From the NCBI RefSeq assembly GCF_036588685.1, contig NC_086386.1, positions 50,329,878 to 50,393,877 on the forward strand: a stretch of 64,000 nt of DNA. Direction: 5' to 3'. The position numbers and the translations under genes are program-made. This stretch comes from Mytilus trossulus (lineage: Eukaryota; Mollusca; Bivalvia; Mytilida; Mytilidae). This document shows, in pieces, positions 39,034 through 52,153 of this stretch. The notes below the pieces were generated by a model, which saw nothing but the letters and a program-made list of their open reading frames with translations, did no database searches and was not told the DNA's origin. The number at the start of each line of letters is the position of its first letter. Positions within the stretch are counted from its first letter, which is position 1.

Positions 39034-39834
39034 TTAATAAATCAAATGTAAAGAGAAGTTCCCAATAAATACTAAAACTTGAAACTGTTGTTAAACTTTT
39101 TCTTTGATACGCTGAGACTGTTCAGGAGTAGCGTAAATTATGATCGCAAACCGGTTTTCCACTCTTTTGTTTCATATCATTGTATTTCATCAATTTGAGT
39201 ATACGATATAAAGAAGCAAATTAATTTCTCAGTCAGACAACTTGGTTTCTACACTTCATATAAGTAAGTTTTGTTTAAATCATTATCTCGTCATCCGTAA
39301 ATTTCATGTTTTGCCTCTCCGTTTAAGTTACATAAAAAAAAATCCGCTTGCTACAAGTAAAAACTATAAATTAAGTTTGGAAGCTTATTCAATTTGCTTT
39401 ACGATGAAAACAAGTTTTTGGTTGGCAAGTTATTTTTTTTTATTTGAAATAGTATGAAATTCAACTATACCTGTTAATTTGCATAAGAGGAAAATACGTG
39501 CATTTGATGAAAAGTGATGCCGTATTTTATTTGCCTGGCTATATTGAAAAAGCGGAAACTGCATGTGCAGCACGGACGGATTCAAGAAATAATCTCGCGA
39601 CCTTTGTCGCCCTCCTTTATCAATTTTAAACGCAAATGATTGCTTTGCCGTCGATTTTTTTTCCCCCGCACCAAATTGAGTAAATTTGATTTTAAAATTT
39701 TGCGCGTACACTGTAAAAATGGTAACTGAATTCGAAACAGAAGCAAACAGTGTTGTATGAACGAAAGGCAGTTACGAAATTGAAGCGACGAAGGAGGGAA
39801 AAACAATAAAGTTCTTGTTGGTTTTTTTTTCCTT

Positions 39835-39934
39835 NNNNNNNNNNNNNNNNNNNNNNNNNNNNNNNNNNNNNNNNNNNNNNNNNNNNNNNNNNNNNNNNNN
39901 NNNNNNNNNNNNNNNNNNNNNNNNNNNNNNNNNN
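39835..39934. other. Assembly gap of 100 N
   Basis: Exactly 100 undetermined bases, the conventional filler for a gap of unknown size. The left flank ends just after a 9-T tract. The right flank begins on the last A of what is a 9-A tract in every other unit. Unit orientation flips across the gap, so this is also where the forward and reverse arms meet. Confidence 0.99.
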
Positions 39935-40311
39935 ATAACTTGCCAACCAAAAACTTGTTTTCATCGTAAAGCAAATTGAATAAGCTTCCAAACTTAATTT
40001 ATAGTTTTTACTTGTAGCAAGCGGATTTTTTTTTATGTAACTTAAACGGAGAGGCAAAACATGAAATTTACGGATGACGAGATAATGATTTAAACAAAAC
40101 TTACTTATATGAAGTGTAGAAACCAAGTTGTCTGACTGAGAAATTAATTTGCTTCTTTATATCGTATACTCAAATTGATGAAATACAATGATATGAAACA
40201 AAAGAGTGGAAAACCGGTTTGCGATCATAATTTACGCTACTCCTGAACAGTCTCAGCGTATCAAAGAAAAAGTTTAACAACAGTTTCAAGTTTTAGTATT
40301 TATTGGGAACT

Positions 40312-40320
40312 TCTCTTTAC
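40312..40320 (-). promoter_or_regulatory. Candidate snRNA 3' box, first reverse-arm U1
   Basis: TCTCTTTAC on the + strand, which is GTAAAGAGA in the U1 sense, starting 15 nt beyond the U1 3' end at 40335. Partial consensus match. Confidence 0.45.
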
Positions 40321-40334
40321 ATTTGATTTATTAA

Positions 40335-40498
40335 CAGGGGATAGCGCGAACGCAGTCCCCCACACTAAAAAATTGCGTACCCGAGTTGCCCACATTTGGG
40401 GCAATCGCAGGCTTCAGCCTAACCGGAGTGCAATGGAAAGGCCTCGACCTGGGGAGACCGCCTTTTTGATCACGGTGCTCCCTGTACCAGGTAAGTAT
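40335..40498 (-). ncRNA. U1: U1 snRNA, copy 32 (first of reverse arm)
   Basis: Reverse-complement copy. Its 5' end shows as GTAAGTAT ending at 40498, and its 3' end as CAGGGGATAG starting at 40335. It reads toward the gap, facing copy 31. Confidence 0.97.
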
Positions 40499-40540
40499 GC
40501 TTGGATATCTGACATTTGTCCATTTGAGTAAATCAGGAGT

Positions 40541-40560
40541 AACTTTATAAAGAGGTATTC
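40541..40560 (-). promoter_or_regulatory. Candidate proximal sequence element, first reverse-arm U1
   Basis: Same CTTTATAAAG palindrome (40543-40552), at -45 to -54 from the U1 5' end at 40498. It is read leftward toward the gap. Confidence 0.5.
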
Positions 40561-41629
40561 GAACATATTATAGTCAGCCGATACATCAATTTAAAACATA
40601 CAATAAAAAAAATCGACTTCGCATCGAGGGCCATTTGCCTCCTTCCACTGATTTCATTGAAACACGTTGGTGTATTAAAGACCGGGACACTTTTTCAGGA
40701 CGATTTGTTGAAAGGGACCAAATAAAGTAGGATAACTCTGTGGATTAAAAACGTACTACGTACGTTCAGATCGCCATGATGCTTTCACACGGAATATCAA
40801 TAATTGTTTAAAATTCACTCCTCCGCAATAAAGGAAAAAAAACCAACAAGAACTTTATTGTTTTTCCCTCCTTCGTCGCTTCAATTTCGTAACTGCCTTT
40901 CGTTCATACAACACTGTTTGCTTCTGTTTCGAATTCAGTTACCATTTTTACAGTGTACGCGCAAAATTTTAAAATCAAATTTACTCAATTTGGTGCGGGG
41001 GAAAAAAATCGACGGCAAAGCAATCATTTGCGTTTAAAATTGATAAAGGAGGGCGACAAAGGTCGCGAGATTATTTCTTGAATCCGTCCGTGCTGCACAT
41101 GCAGTTTCCGCTTTTTCAATATAGCCAGGCAAATAAAATACGGCATCACTTTTCATCAAATGCACGTATTTTCCTCTTATGCAAATTAACAGGTATAGTT
41201 GAATTTCATACTATTTCAAATAAAAAAAAATAACTTGCCAACCAAAAACTTGTTTTCATCGTAAAGCAAATTGAATAAGCTTCCAAACTTAATTTATAGT
41301 TTTTACTTGTAGCAAGCGGATTTTTTTTTATGTAACTTAAACGGAGAGGCAAAACATGAAATTTACGGATGACGAGATAATGATTTAAACAAAACTTACT
41401 TATATGAAGTGTAGAAACCAAGTTGTCTGACTGAGAAATTAATTTGCTTCTTTATATCGTATACTCAAATTGATGAAATACAATGATATGAAACAAAAGA
41501 GTGGAAAACCGGTTTGCGATCATAATTTACGCTACTCCTGAACAGTCTCAGCGTATCAAAGAAAAAGTTTAACAACAGTTTCAAGTTTTAGTATTTATTG
41601 GGAACTTCTCTTTACATTTGATTTATTAA

Positions 41630-41793
41630 CAGGGGATAGCGCGAACGCAGTCCCCCACACTAAAAAATTGCGTACCCGAGTTGCCCACATTTGGGGCAAT
41701 CGCAGGCTTCAGCCTAACCGGAGTGCAATGGAAAGGCCTCGACCTGGGGAGACCGCCTTTTTGATCACGGTGCTCCCTGTACCAGGTAAGTAT
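41630..41793 (-). ncRNA. U1: U1 snRNA, copy 33
   Basis: No difference from copy 1 noticed. Confidence 0.97.
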
Positions 41794-42924
41794 GCTTGGA
41801 TATCTGACATTTGTCCATTTGAGTAAATCAGGAGTAACTTTATAAAGAGGTATTCGAACATATTATAGTCAGCCGATACATCAATTTAAAACATACAATA
41901 AAAAAAATCGACTTCGCATCGAGGGCCATTTGCCTCCTTCCACTGATTTCATTGAAACACGTTGGTGTATTAAAGACCGGGACACTTTTTCAGGACGATT
42001 TGTTGAAAGGGACCAAATAAAGTAGGATAACTCTGTGGATTAAAAACGTACTACGTACGTTCAGATCGCCATGATGCTTTCACACGGAATATCAATAATT
42101 GTTTAAAATTCACTCCTCCGCAATAAAGGAAAAAAAACCAACAAGAACTTTATTGTTTTTCCCTCCTTCGTCGCTTCAATTTCGTAACTGCCTTTCGTTC
42201 ATACAACACTGTTTGCTTCTGTTTCGAATTCAGTTACCATTTTTACAGTGTACGCGCAAAATTTTAAAATCAAATTTACTCAATTTGGTGCGGGGGAAAA
42301 AAATCGACGGCAAAGCAATCATTTGCGTTTAAAATTGATAAAGGAGGGCGACAAAGGTCGCGAGATTATTTCTTGAATCCGTCCGTGCTGCACATGCAGT
42401 TTCCGCTTTTTCAATATAGCCAGGCAAATAAAATACGGCATCACTTTTCATCAAATGCACGTATTTTCCTCTTATGCAAATTAACAGGTATAGTTGAATT
42501 TCATACTATTTCAAATAAAAAAAAATAACTTGCCAACCAAAAACTTGTTTTCATCGTAAAGCAAATTGAATAAGCTTCCAAACTTAATTTATAGTTTTTA
42601 CTTGTAGCAAGCGGATTTTTTTTTATGTAACTTAAACGGAGAGGCAAAACATGAAATTTACGGATGACGAGATAATGATTTAAACAAAACTTACTTATAT
42701 GAAGTGTAGAAACCAAGTTGTCTGACTGAGAAATTAATTTGCTTCTTTATATCGTATACTCAAATTGATGAAATACAATGATATGAAACAAAAGAGTGGA
42801 AAACCGGTTTGCGATCATAATTTACGCTACTCCTGAACAGTCTCAGCGTATCAAAGAAAAAGTTTAACAACAGTTTCAAGTTTTAGTATTTATTGGGAAC
42901 TTCTCTTTACATTTGATTTATTAA

Positions 42925-43088
42925 CAGGGGATAGCGCGAACGCAGTCCCCCACACTAAAAAATTGCGTACCCGAGTTGCCCACATTTGGGGCAATCGCAG
43001 GCTTCAGCCTAACCGGAGTGCAATGGAAAGGCCTCGACCTGGGGAGACCGCCTTTTTGATCACGGTGCTCCCTGTACCAGGTAAGTAT
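42925..43088 (-). ncRNA. U1: U1 snRNA, copy 34
   Basis: No difference from copy 1 noticed. Confidence 0.97.
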
Positions 43089-44219
43089 GCTTGGATATCT
43101 GACATTTGTCCATTTGAGTAAATCAGGAGTAACTTTATAAAGAGGTATTCGAACATATTATAGTCAGCCGATACATCAATTTAAAACATACAATAAAAAA
43201 AATCGACTTCGCATCGAGGGCCATTTGCCTCCTTCCACTGATTTCATTGAAACACGTTGGTGTATTAAAGACCGGGACACTTTTTCAGGACGATTTGTTG
43301 AAAGGGACCAAATAAAGTAGGATAACTCTGTGGATTAAAAACGTACTACGTACGTTCAGATCGCCATGATGCTTTCACACGGAATATCAATAATTGTTTA
43401 AAATTCACTCCTCCGCAATAAAGGAAAAAAAACCAACAAGAACTTTATTGTTTTTCCCTCCTTCGTCGCTTCAATTTCGTAACTGCCTTTCGTTCATACA
43501 ACACTGTTTGCTTCTGTTTCGAATTCAGTTACCATTTTTACAGTGTACGCGCAAAATTTTAAAATCAAATTTACTCAATTTGGTGCGGGGGAAAAAAATC
43601 GACGGCAAAGCAATCATTTGCGTTTAAAATTGATAAAGGAGGGCGACAAAGGTCGCGAGATTATTTCTTGAATCCGTCCGTGCTGCACATGCAGTTTCCG
43701 CTTTTTCAATATAGCCAGGCAAATAAAATACGGCATCACTTTTCATCAAATGCACGTATTTTCCTCTTATGCAAATTAACAGGTATAGTTGAATTTCATA
43801 CTATTTCAAATAAAAAAAAATAACTTGCCAACCAAAAACTTGTTTTCATCGTAAAGCAAATTGAATAAGCTTCCAAACTTAATTTATAGTTTTTACTTGT
43901 AGCAAGCGGATTTTTTTTTATGTAACTTAAACGGAGAGGCAAAACATGAAATTTACGGATGACGAGATAATGATTTAAACAAAACTTACTTATATGAAGT
44001 GTAGAAACCAAGTTGTCTGACTGAGAAATTAATTTGCTTCTTTATATCGTATACTCAAATTGATGAAATACAATGATATGAAACAAAAGAGTGGAAAACC
44101 GGTTTGCGATCATAATTTACGCTACTCCTGAACAGTCTCAGCGTATCAAAGAAAAAGTTTAACAACAGTTTCAAGTTTTAGTATTTATTGGGAACTTCTC
44201 TTTACATTTGATTTATTAA

Positions 44220-44383
44220 CAGGGGATAGCGCGAACGCAGTCCCCCACACTAAAAAATTGCGTACCCGAGTTGCCCACATTTGGGGCAATCGCAGGCTTC
44301 AGCCTAACCGGAGTGCAATGGAAAGGCCTCGACCTGGGGAGACCGCCTTTTTGATCACGGTGCTCCCTGTACCAGGTAAGTAT
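44220..44383 (-). ncRNA. U1: U1 snRNA, copy 35
   Basis: No difference from copy 1 noticed. Confidence 0.97.
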
Positions 44384-45514
44384 GCTTGGATATCTGACAT
44401 TTGTCCATTTGAGTAAATCAGGAGTAACTTTATAAAGAGGTATTCGAACATATTATAGTCAGCCGATACATCAATTTAAAACATACAATAAAAAAAATCG
44501 ACTTCGCATCGAGGGCCATTTGCCTCCTTCCACTGATTTCATTGAAACACGTTGGTGTATTAAAGACCGGGACACTTTTTCAGGACGATTTGTTGAAAGG
44601 GACCAAATAAAGTAGGATAACTCTGTGGATTAAAAACGTACTACGTACGTTCAGATCGCCATGATGCTTTCACACGGAATATCAATAATTGTTTAAAATT
44701 CACTCCTCCGCAATAAAGGAAAAAAAACCAACAAGAACTTTATTGTTTTTCCCTCCTTCGTCGCTTCAATTTCGTAACTGCCTTTCGTTCATACAACACT
44801 GTTTGCTTCTGTTTCGAATTCAGTTACCATTTTTACAGTGTACGCGCAAAATTTTAAAATCAAATTTACTCAATTTGGTGCGGGGGAAAAAAATCGACGG
44901 CAAAGCAATCATTTGCGTTTAAAATTGATAAAGGAGGGCGACAAAGGTCGCGAGATTATTTCTTGAATCCGTCCGTGCTGCACATGCAGTTTCCGCTTTT
45001 TCAATATAGCCAGGCAAATAAAATACGGCATCACTTTTCATCAAATGCACGTATTTTCCTCTTATGCAAATTAACAGGTATAGTTGAATTTCATACTATT
45101 TCAAATAAAAAAAAATAACTTGCCAACCAAAAACTTGTTTTCATCGTAAAGCAAATTGAATAAGCTTCCAAACTTAATTTATAGTTTTTACTTGTAGCAA
45201 GCGGATTTTTTTTTATGTAACTTAAACGGAGAGGCAAAACATGAAATTTACGGATGACGAGATAATGATTTAAACAAAACTTACTTATATGAAGTGTAGA
45301 AACCAAGTTGTCTGACTGAGAAATTAATTTGCTTCTTTATATCGTATACTCAAATTGATGAAATACAATGATATGAAACAAAAGAGTGGAAAACCGGTTT
45401 GCGATCATAATTTACGCTACTCCTGAACAGTCTCAGCGTATCAAAGAAAAAGTTTAACAACAGTTTCAAGTTTTAGTATTTATTGGGAACTTCTCTTTAC
45501 ATTTGATTTATTAA

Positions 45515-45678
45515 CAGGGGATAGCGCGAACGCAGTCCCCCACACTAAAAAATTGCGTACCCGAGTTGCCCACATTTGGGGCAATCGCAGGCTTCAGCCT
45601 AACCGGAGTGCAATGGAAAGGCCTCGACCTGGGGAGACCGCCTTTTTGATCACGGTGCTCCCTGTACCAGGTAAGTAT
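45515..45678 (-). ncRNA. U1: U1 snRNA, copy 36
   Basis: No difference from copy 1 noticed. Confidence 0.97.
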
Positions 45679-46809
45679 GCTTGGATATCTGACATTTGTC
45701 CATTTGAGTAAATCAGGAGTAACTTTATAAAGAGGTATTCGAACATATTATAGTCAGCCGATACATCAATTTAAAACATACAATAAAAAAAATCGACTTC
45801 GCATCGAGGGCCATTTGCCTCCTTCCACTGATTTCATTGAAACACGTTGGTGTATTAAAGACCGGGACACTTTTTCAGGACGATTTGTTGAAAGGGACCA
45901 AATAAAGTAGGATAACTCTGTGGATTAAAAACGTACTACGTACGTTCAGATCGCCATGATGCTTTCACACGGAATATCAATAATTGTTTAAAATTCACTC
46001 CTCCGCAATAAAGGAAAAAAAACCAACAAGAACTTTATTGTTTTTCCCTCCTTCGTCGCTTCAATTTCGTAACTGCCTTTCGTTCATACAACACTGTTTG
46101 CTTCTGTTTCGAATTCAGTTACCATTTTTACAGTGTACGCGCAAAATTTTAAAATCAAATTTACTCAATTTGGTGCGGGGGAAAAAAATCGACGGCAAAG
46201 CAATCATTTGCGTTTAAAATTGATAAAGGAGGGCGACAAAGGTCGCGAGATTATTTCTTGAATCCGTCCGTGCTGCACATGCAGTTTCCGCTTTTTCAAT
46301 ATAGCCAGGCAAATAAAATACGGCATCACTTTTCATCAAATGCACGTATTTTCCTCTTATGCAAATTAACAGGTATAGTTGAATTTCATACTATTTCAAA
46401 TAAAAAAAAATAACTTGCCAACCAAAAACTTGTTTTCATCGTAAAGCAAATTGAATAAGCTTCCAAACTTAATTTATAGTTTTTACTTGTAGCAAGCGGA
46501 TTTTTTTTTATGTAACTTAAACGGAGAGGCAAAACATGAAATTTACGGATGACGAGATAATGATTTAAACAAAACTTACTTATATGAAGTGTAGAAACCA
46601 AGTTGTCTGACTGAGAAATTAATTTGCTTCTTTATATCGTATACTCAAATTGATGAAATACAATGATATGAAACAAAAGAGTGGAAAACCGGTTTGCGAT
46701 CATAATTTACGCTACTCCTGAACAGTCTCAGCGTATCAAAGAAAAAGTTTAACAACAGTTTCAAGTTTTAGTATTTATTGGGAACTTCTCTTTACATTTG
46801 ATTTATTAA

Positions 46810-46973
46810 CAGGGGATAGCGCGAACGCAGTCCCCCACACTAAAAAATTGCGTACCCGAGTTGCCCACATTTGGGGCAATCGCAGGCTTCAGCCTAACCG
46901 GAGTGCAATGGAAAGGCCTCGACCTGGGGAGACCGCCTTTTTGATCACGGTGCTCCCTGTACCAGGTAAGTAT
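46810..46973 (-). ncRNA. U1: U1 snRNA, copy 37
   Basis: No difference from copy 1 noticed. Confidence 0.97.
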
Positions 46974-48104
46974 GCTTGGATATCTGACATTTGTCCATTT
47001 GAGTAAATCAGGAGTAACTTTATAAAGAGGTATTCGAACATATTATAGTCAGCCGATACATCAATTTAAAACATACAATAAAAAAAATCGACTTCGCATC
47101 GAGGGCCATTTGCCTCCTTCCACTGATTTCATTGAAACACGTTGGTGTATTAAAGACCGGGACACTTTTTCAGGACGATTTGTTGAAAGGGACCAAATAA
47201 AGTAGGATAACTCTGTGGATTAAAAACGTACTACGTACGTTCAGATCGCCATGATGCTTTCACACGGAATATCAATAATTGTTTAAAATTCACTCCTCCG
47301 CAATAAAGGAAAAAAAACCAACAAGAACTTTATTGTTTTTCCCTCCTTCGTCGCTTCAATTTCGTAACTGCCTTTCGTTCATACAACACTGTTTGCTTCT
47401 GTTTCGAATTCAGTTACCATTTTTACAGTGTACGCGCAAAATTTTAAAATCAAATTTACTCAATTTGGTGCGGGGGAAAAAAATCGACGGCAAAGCAATC
47501 ATTTGCGTTTAAAATTGATAAAGGAGGGCGACAAAGGTCGCGAGATTATTTCTTGAATCCGTCCGTGCTGCACATGCAGTTTCCGCTTTTTCAATATAGC
47601 CAGGCAAATAAAATACGGCATCACTTTTCATCAAATGCACGTATTTTCCTCTTATGCAAATTAACAGGTATAGTTGAATTTCATACTATTTCAAATAAAA
47701 AAAAATAACTTGCCAACCAAAAACTTGTTTTCATCGTAAAGCAAATTGAATAAGCTTCCAAACTTAATTTATAGTTTTTACTTGTAGCAAGCGGATTTTT
47801 TTTTATGTAACTTAAACGGAGAGGCAAAACATGAAATTTACGGATGACGAGATAATGATTTAAACAAAACTTACTTATATGAAGTGTAGAAACCAAGTTG
47901 TCTGACTGAGAAATTAATTTGCTTCTTTATATCGTATACTCAAATTGATGAAATACAATGATATGAAACAAAAGAGTGGAAAACCGGTTTGCGATCATAA
48001 TTTACGCTACTCCTGAACAGTCTCAGCGTATCAAAGAAAAAGTTTAACAACAGTTTCAAGTTTTAGTATTTATTGGGAACTTCTCTTTACATTTGATTTA
48101 TTAA

Positions 48105-48268
48105 CAGGGGATAGCGCGAACGCAGTCCCCCACACTAAAAAATTGCGTACCCGAGTTGCCCACATTTGGGGCAATCGCAGGCTTCAGCCTAACCGGAGTG
48201 CAATGGAAAGGCCTCGACCTGGGGAGACCGCCTTTTTGATCACGGTGCTCCCTGTACCAGGTAAGTAT
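48105..48268 (-). ncRNA. U1: U1 snRNA, copy 38
   Basis: No difference from copy 1 noticed. Confidence 0.97.
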
Positions 48269-49399
48269 GCTTGGATATCTGACATTTGTCCATTTGAGTA
48301 AATCAGGAGTAACTTTATAAAGAGGTATTCGAACATATTATAGTCAGCCGATACATCAATTTAAAACATACAATAAAAAAAATCGACTTCGCATCGAGGG
48401 CCATTTGCCTCCTTCCACTGATTTCATTGAAACACGTTGGTGTATTAAAGACCGGGACACTTTTTCAGGACGATTTGTTGAAAGGGACCAAATAAAGTAG
48501 GATAACTCTGTGGATTAAAAACGTACTACGTACGTTCAGATCGCCATGATGCTTTCACACGGAATATCAATAATTGTTTAAAATTCACTCCTCCGCAATA
48601 AAGGAAAAAAAACCAACAAGAACTTTATTGTTTTTCCCTCCTTCGTCGCTTCAATTTCGTAACTGCCTTTCGTTCATACAACACTGTTTGCTTCTGTTTC
48701 GAATTCAGTTACCATTTTTACAGTGTACGCGCAAAATTTTAAAATCAAATTTACTCAATTTGGTGCGGGGGAAAAAAATCGACGGCAAAGCAATCATTTG
48801 CGTTTAAAATTGATAAAGGAGGGCGACAAAGGTCGCGAGATTATTTCTTGAATCCGTCCGTGCTGCACATGCAGTTTCCGCTTTTTCAATATAGCCAGGC
48901 AAATAAAATACGGCATCACTTTTCATCAAATGCACGTATTTTCCTCTTATGCAAATTAACAGGTATAGTTGAATTTCATACTATTTCAAATAAAAAAAAA
49001 TAACTTGCCAACCAAAAACTTGTTTTCATCGTAAAGCAAATTGAATAAGCTTCCAAACTTAATTTATAGTTTTTACTTGTAGCAAGCGGATTTTTTTTTA
49101 TGTAACTTAAACGGAGAGGCAAAACATGAAATTTACGGATGACGAGATAATGATTTAAACAAAACTTACTTATATGAAGTGTAGAAACCAAGTTGTCTGA
49201 CTGAGAAATTAATTTGCTTCTTTATATCGTATACTCAAATTGATGAAATACAATGATATGAAACAAAAGAGTGGAAAACCGGTTTGCGATCATAATTTAC
49301 GCTACTCCTGAACAGTCTCAGCGTATCAAAGAAAAAGTTTAACAACAGTTTCAAGTTTTAGTATTTATTGGGAACTTCTCTTTACATTTGATTTATTAA

Positions 49400-49563
49400 C
49401 AGGGGATAGCGCGAACGCAGTCCCCCACACTAAAAAATTGCGTACCCGAGTTGCCCACATTTGGGGCAATCGCAGGCTTCAGCCTAACCGGAGTGCAATG
49501 GAAAGGCCTCGACCTGGGGAGACCGCCTTTTTGATCACGGTGCTCCCTGTACCAGGTAAGTAT
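49400..49563 (-). ncRNA. U1: U1 snRNA, copy 39
   Basis: No difference from copy 1 noticed. Confidence 0.97.
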
Positions 49564-50694
49564 GCTTGGATATCTGACATTTGTCCATTTGAGTAAATCA
49601 GGAGTAACTTTATAAAGAGGTATTCGAACATATTATAGTCAGCCGATACATCAATTTAAAACATACAATAAAAAAAATCGACTTCGCATCGAGGGCCATT
49701 TGCCTCCTTCCACTGATTTCATTGAAACACGTTGGTGTATTAAAGACCGGGACACTTTTTCAGGACGATTTGTTGAAAGGGACCAAATAAAGTAGGATAA
49801 CTCTGTGGATTAAAAACGTACTACGTACGTTCAGATCGCCATGATGCTTTCACACGGAATATCAATAATTGTTTAAAATTCACTCCTCCGCAATAAAGGA
49901 AAAAAAACCAACAAGAACTTTATTGTTTTTCCCTCCTTCGTCGCTTCAATTTCGTAACTGCCTTTCGTTCATACAACACTGTTTGCTTCTGTTTCGAATT
50001 CAGTTACCATTTTTACAGTGTACGCGCAAAATTTTAAAATCAAATTTACTCAATTTGGTGCGGGGGAAAAAAATCGACGGCAAAGCAATCATTTGCGTTT
50101 AAAATTGATAAAGGAGGGCGACAAAGGTCGCGAGATTATTTCTTGAATCCGTCCGTGCTGCACATGCAGTTTCCGCTTTTTCAATATAGCCAGGCAAATA
50201 AAATACGGCATCACTTTTCATCAAATGCACGTATTTTCCTCTTATGCAAATTAACAGGTATAGTTGAATTTCATACTATTTCAAATAAAAAAAAATAACT
50301 TGCCAACCAAAAACTTGTTTTCATCGTAAAGCAAATTGAATAAGCTTCCAAACTTAATTTATAGTTTTTACTTGTAGCAAGCGGATTTTTTTTTATGTAA
50401 CTTAAACGGAGAGGCAAAACATGAAATTTACGGATGACGAGATAATGATTTAAACAAAACTTACTTATATGAAGTGTAGAAACCAAGTTGTCTGACTGAG
50501 AAATTAATTTGCTTCTTTATATCGTATACTCAAATTGATGAAATACAATGATATGAAACAAAAGAGTGGAAAACCGGTTTGCGATCATAATTTACGCTAC
50601 TCCTGAACAGTCTCAGCGTATCAAAGAAAAAGTTTAACAACAGTTTCAAGTTTTAGTATTTATTGGGAACTTCTCTTTACATTTGATTTATTAA

Positions 50695-50858
50695 CAGGGG
50701 ATAGCGCGAACGCAGTCCCCCACACTAAAAAATTGCGTACCCGAGTTGCCCACATTTGGGGCAATCGCAGGCTTCAGCCTAACCGGAGTGCAATGGAAAG
50801 GCCTCGACCTGGGGAGACCGCCTTTTTGATCACGGTGCTCCCTGTACCAGGTAAGTAT
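50695..50858 (-). ncRNA. U1: U1 snRNA, copy 40
   Basis: No difference from copy 1 noticed. Confidence 0.97.
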
Positions 50859-51989
50859 GCTTGGATATCTGACATTTGTCCATTTGAGTAAATCAGGAGT
50901 AACTTTATAAAGAGGTATTCGAACATATTATAGTCAGCCGATACATCAATTTAAAACATACAATAAAAAAAATCGACTTCGCATCGAGGGCCATTTGCCT
51001 CCTTCCACTGATTTCATTGAAACACGTTGGTGTATTAAAGACCGGGACACTTTTTCAGGACGATTTGTTGAAAGGGACCAAATAAAGTAGGATAACTCTG
51101 TGGATTAAAAACGTACTACGTACGTTCAGATCGCCATGATGCTTTCACACGGAATATCAATAATTGTTTAAAATTCACTCCTCCGCAATAAAGGAAAAAA
51201 AACCAACAAGAACTTTATTGTTTTTCCCTCCTTCGTCGCTTCAATTTCGTAACTGCCTTTCGTTCATACAACACTGTTTGCTTCTGTTTCGAATTCAGTT
51301 ACCATTTTTACAGTGTACGCGCAAAATTTTAAAATCAAATTTACTCAATTTGGTGCGGGGGAAAAAAATCGACGGCAAAGCAATCATTTGCGTTTAAAAT
51401 TGATAAAGGAGGGCGACAAAGGTCGCGAGATTATTTCTTGAATCCGTCCGTGCTGCACATGCAGTTTCCGCTTTTTCAATATAGCCAGGCAAATAAAATA
51501 CGGCATCACTTTTCATCAAATGCACGTATTTTCCTCTTATGCAAATTAACAGGTATAGTTGAATTTCATACTATTTCAAATAAAAAAAAATAACTTGCCA
51601 ACCAAAAACTTGTTTTCATCGTAAAGCAAATTGAATAAGCTTCCAAACTTAATTTATAGTTTTTACTTGTAGCAAGCGGATTTTTTTTTATGTAACTTAA
51701 ACGGAGAGGCAAAACATGAAATTTACGGATGACGAGATAATGATTTAAACAAAACTTACTTATATGAAGTGTAGAAACCAAGTTGTCTGACTGAGAAATT
51801 AATTTGCTTCTTTATATCGTATACTCAAATTGATGAAATACAATGATATGAAACAAAAGAGTGGAAAACCGGTTTGCGATCATAATTTACGCTACTCCTG
51901 AACAGTCTCAGCGTATCAAAGAAAAAGTTTAACAACAGTTTCAAGTTTTAGTATTTATTGGGAACTTCTCTTTACATTTGATTTATTAA

Positions 51990-52153
51990 CAGGGGATAGC
52001 GCGAACGCAGTCCCCCACACTAAAAAATTGCGTACCCGAGTTGCCCACATTTGGGGCAATCGCAGGCTTCAGCCTAACCGGAGTGCAATGGAAAGGCCTC
52101 GACCTGGGGAGACCGCCTTTTTGATCACGGTGCTCCCTGTACCAGGTAAGTAT
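51990..52153 (-). ncRNA. U1: U1 snRNA, copy 41
   Basis: No difference from copy 1 noticed. Confidence 0.97.

Larger units (their letters stand above)
1..39834 (+). repeat. Forward arm of a 1295-bp U1 snRNA tandem array
   Basis: Head-to-tail repeat of a 1295-bp unit. Landmarks such as the U1 5' end recur at 20, 1315, 2610 and onward to 38870 with no change in spacing, so I see no net indel in 30 consecutive periods. The arm begins 19 bp upstream of a U1 gene and stops in a partial unit at about position 963 of the unit (U1 first base = 1), where the run of N starts. Each unit holds one U1 gene and one spacer. I noticed only two base substitutions in this arm (14298 and 24724) and two homopolymer length changes next to the gap. 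Uniform spacing and near identity are what concerted evolution of a multicopy RNA gene produces. Copy number in an assembly of such a repeat may be compressed or inflated. Confidence 0.99.

Noticed and set aside
39430-40126. Longer open frames spanning or touching the N run (up to 144 codons)
   Set aside because: Two of them are produced by reading through undetermined bases; the third, at 39430-39711, is created by the extra T in the homopolymer at 39655-39662.
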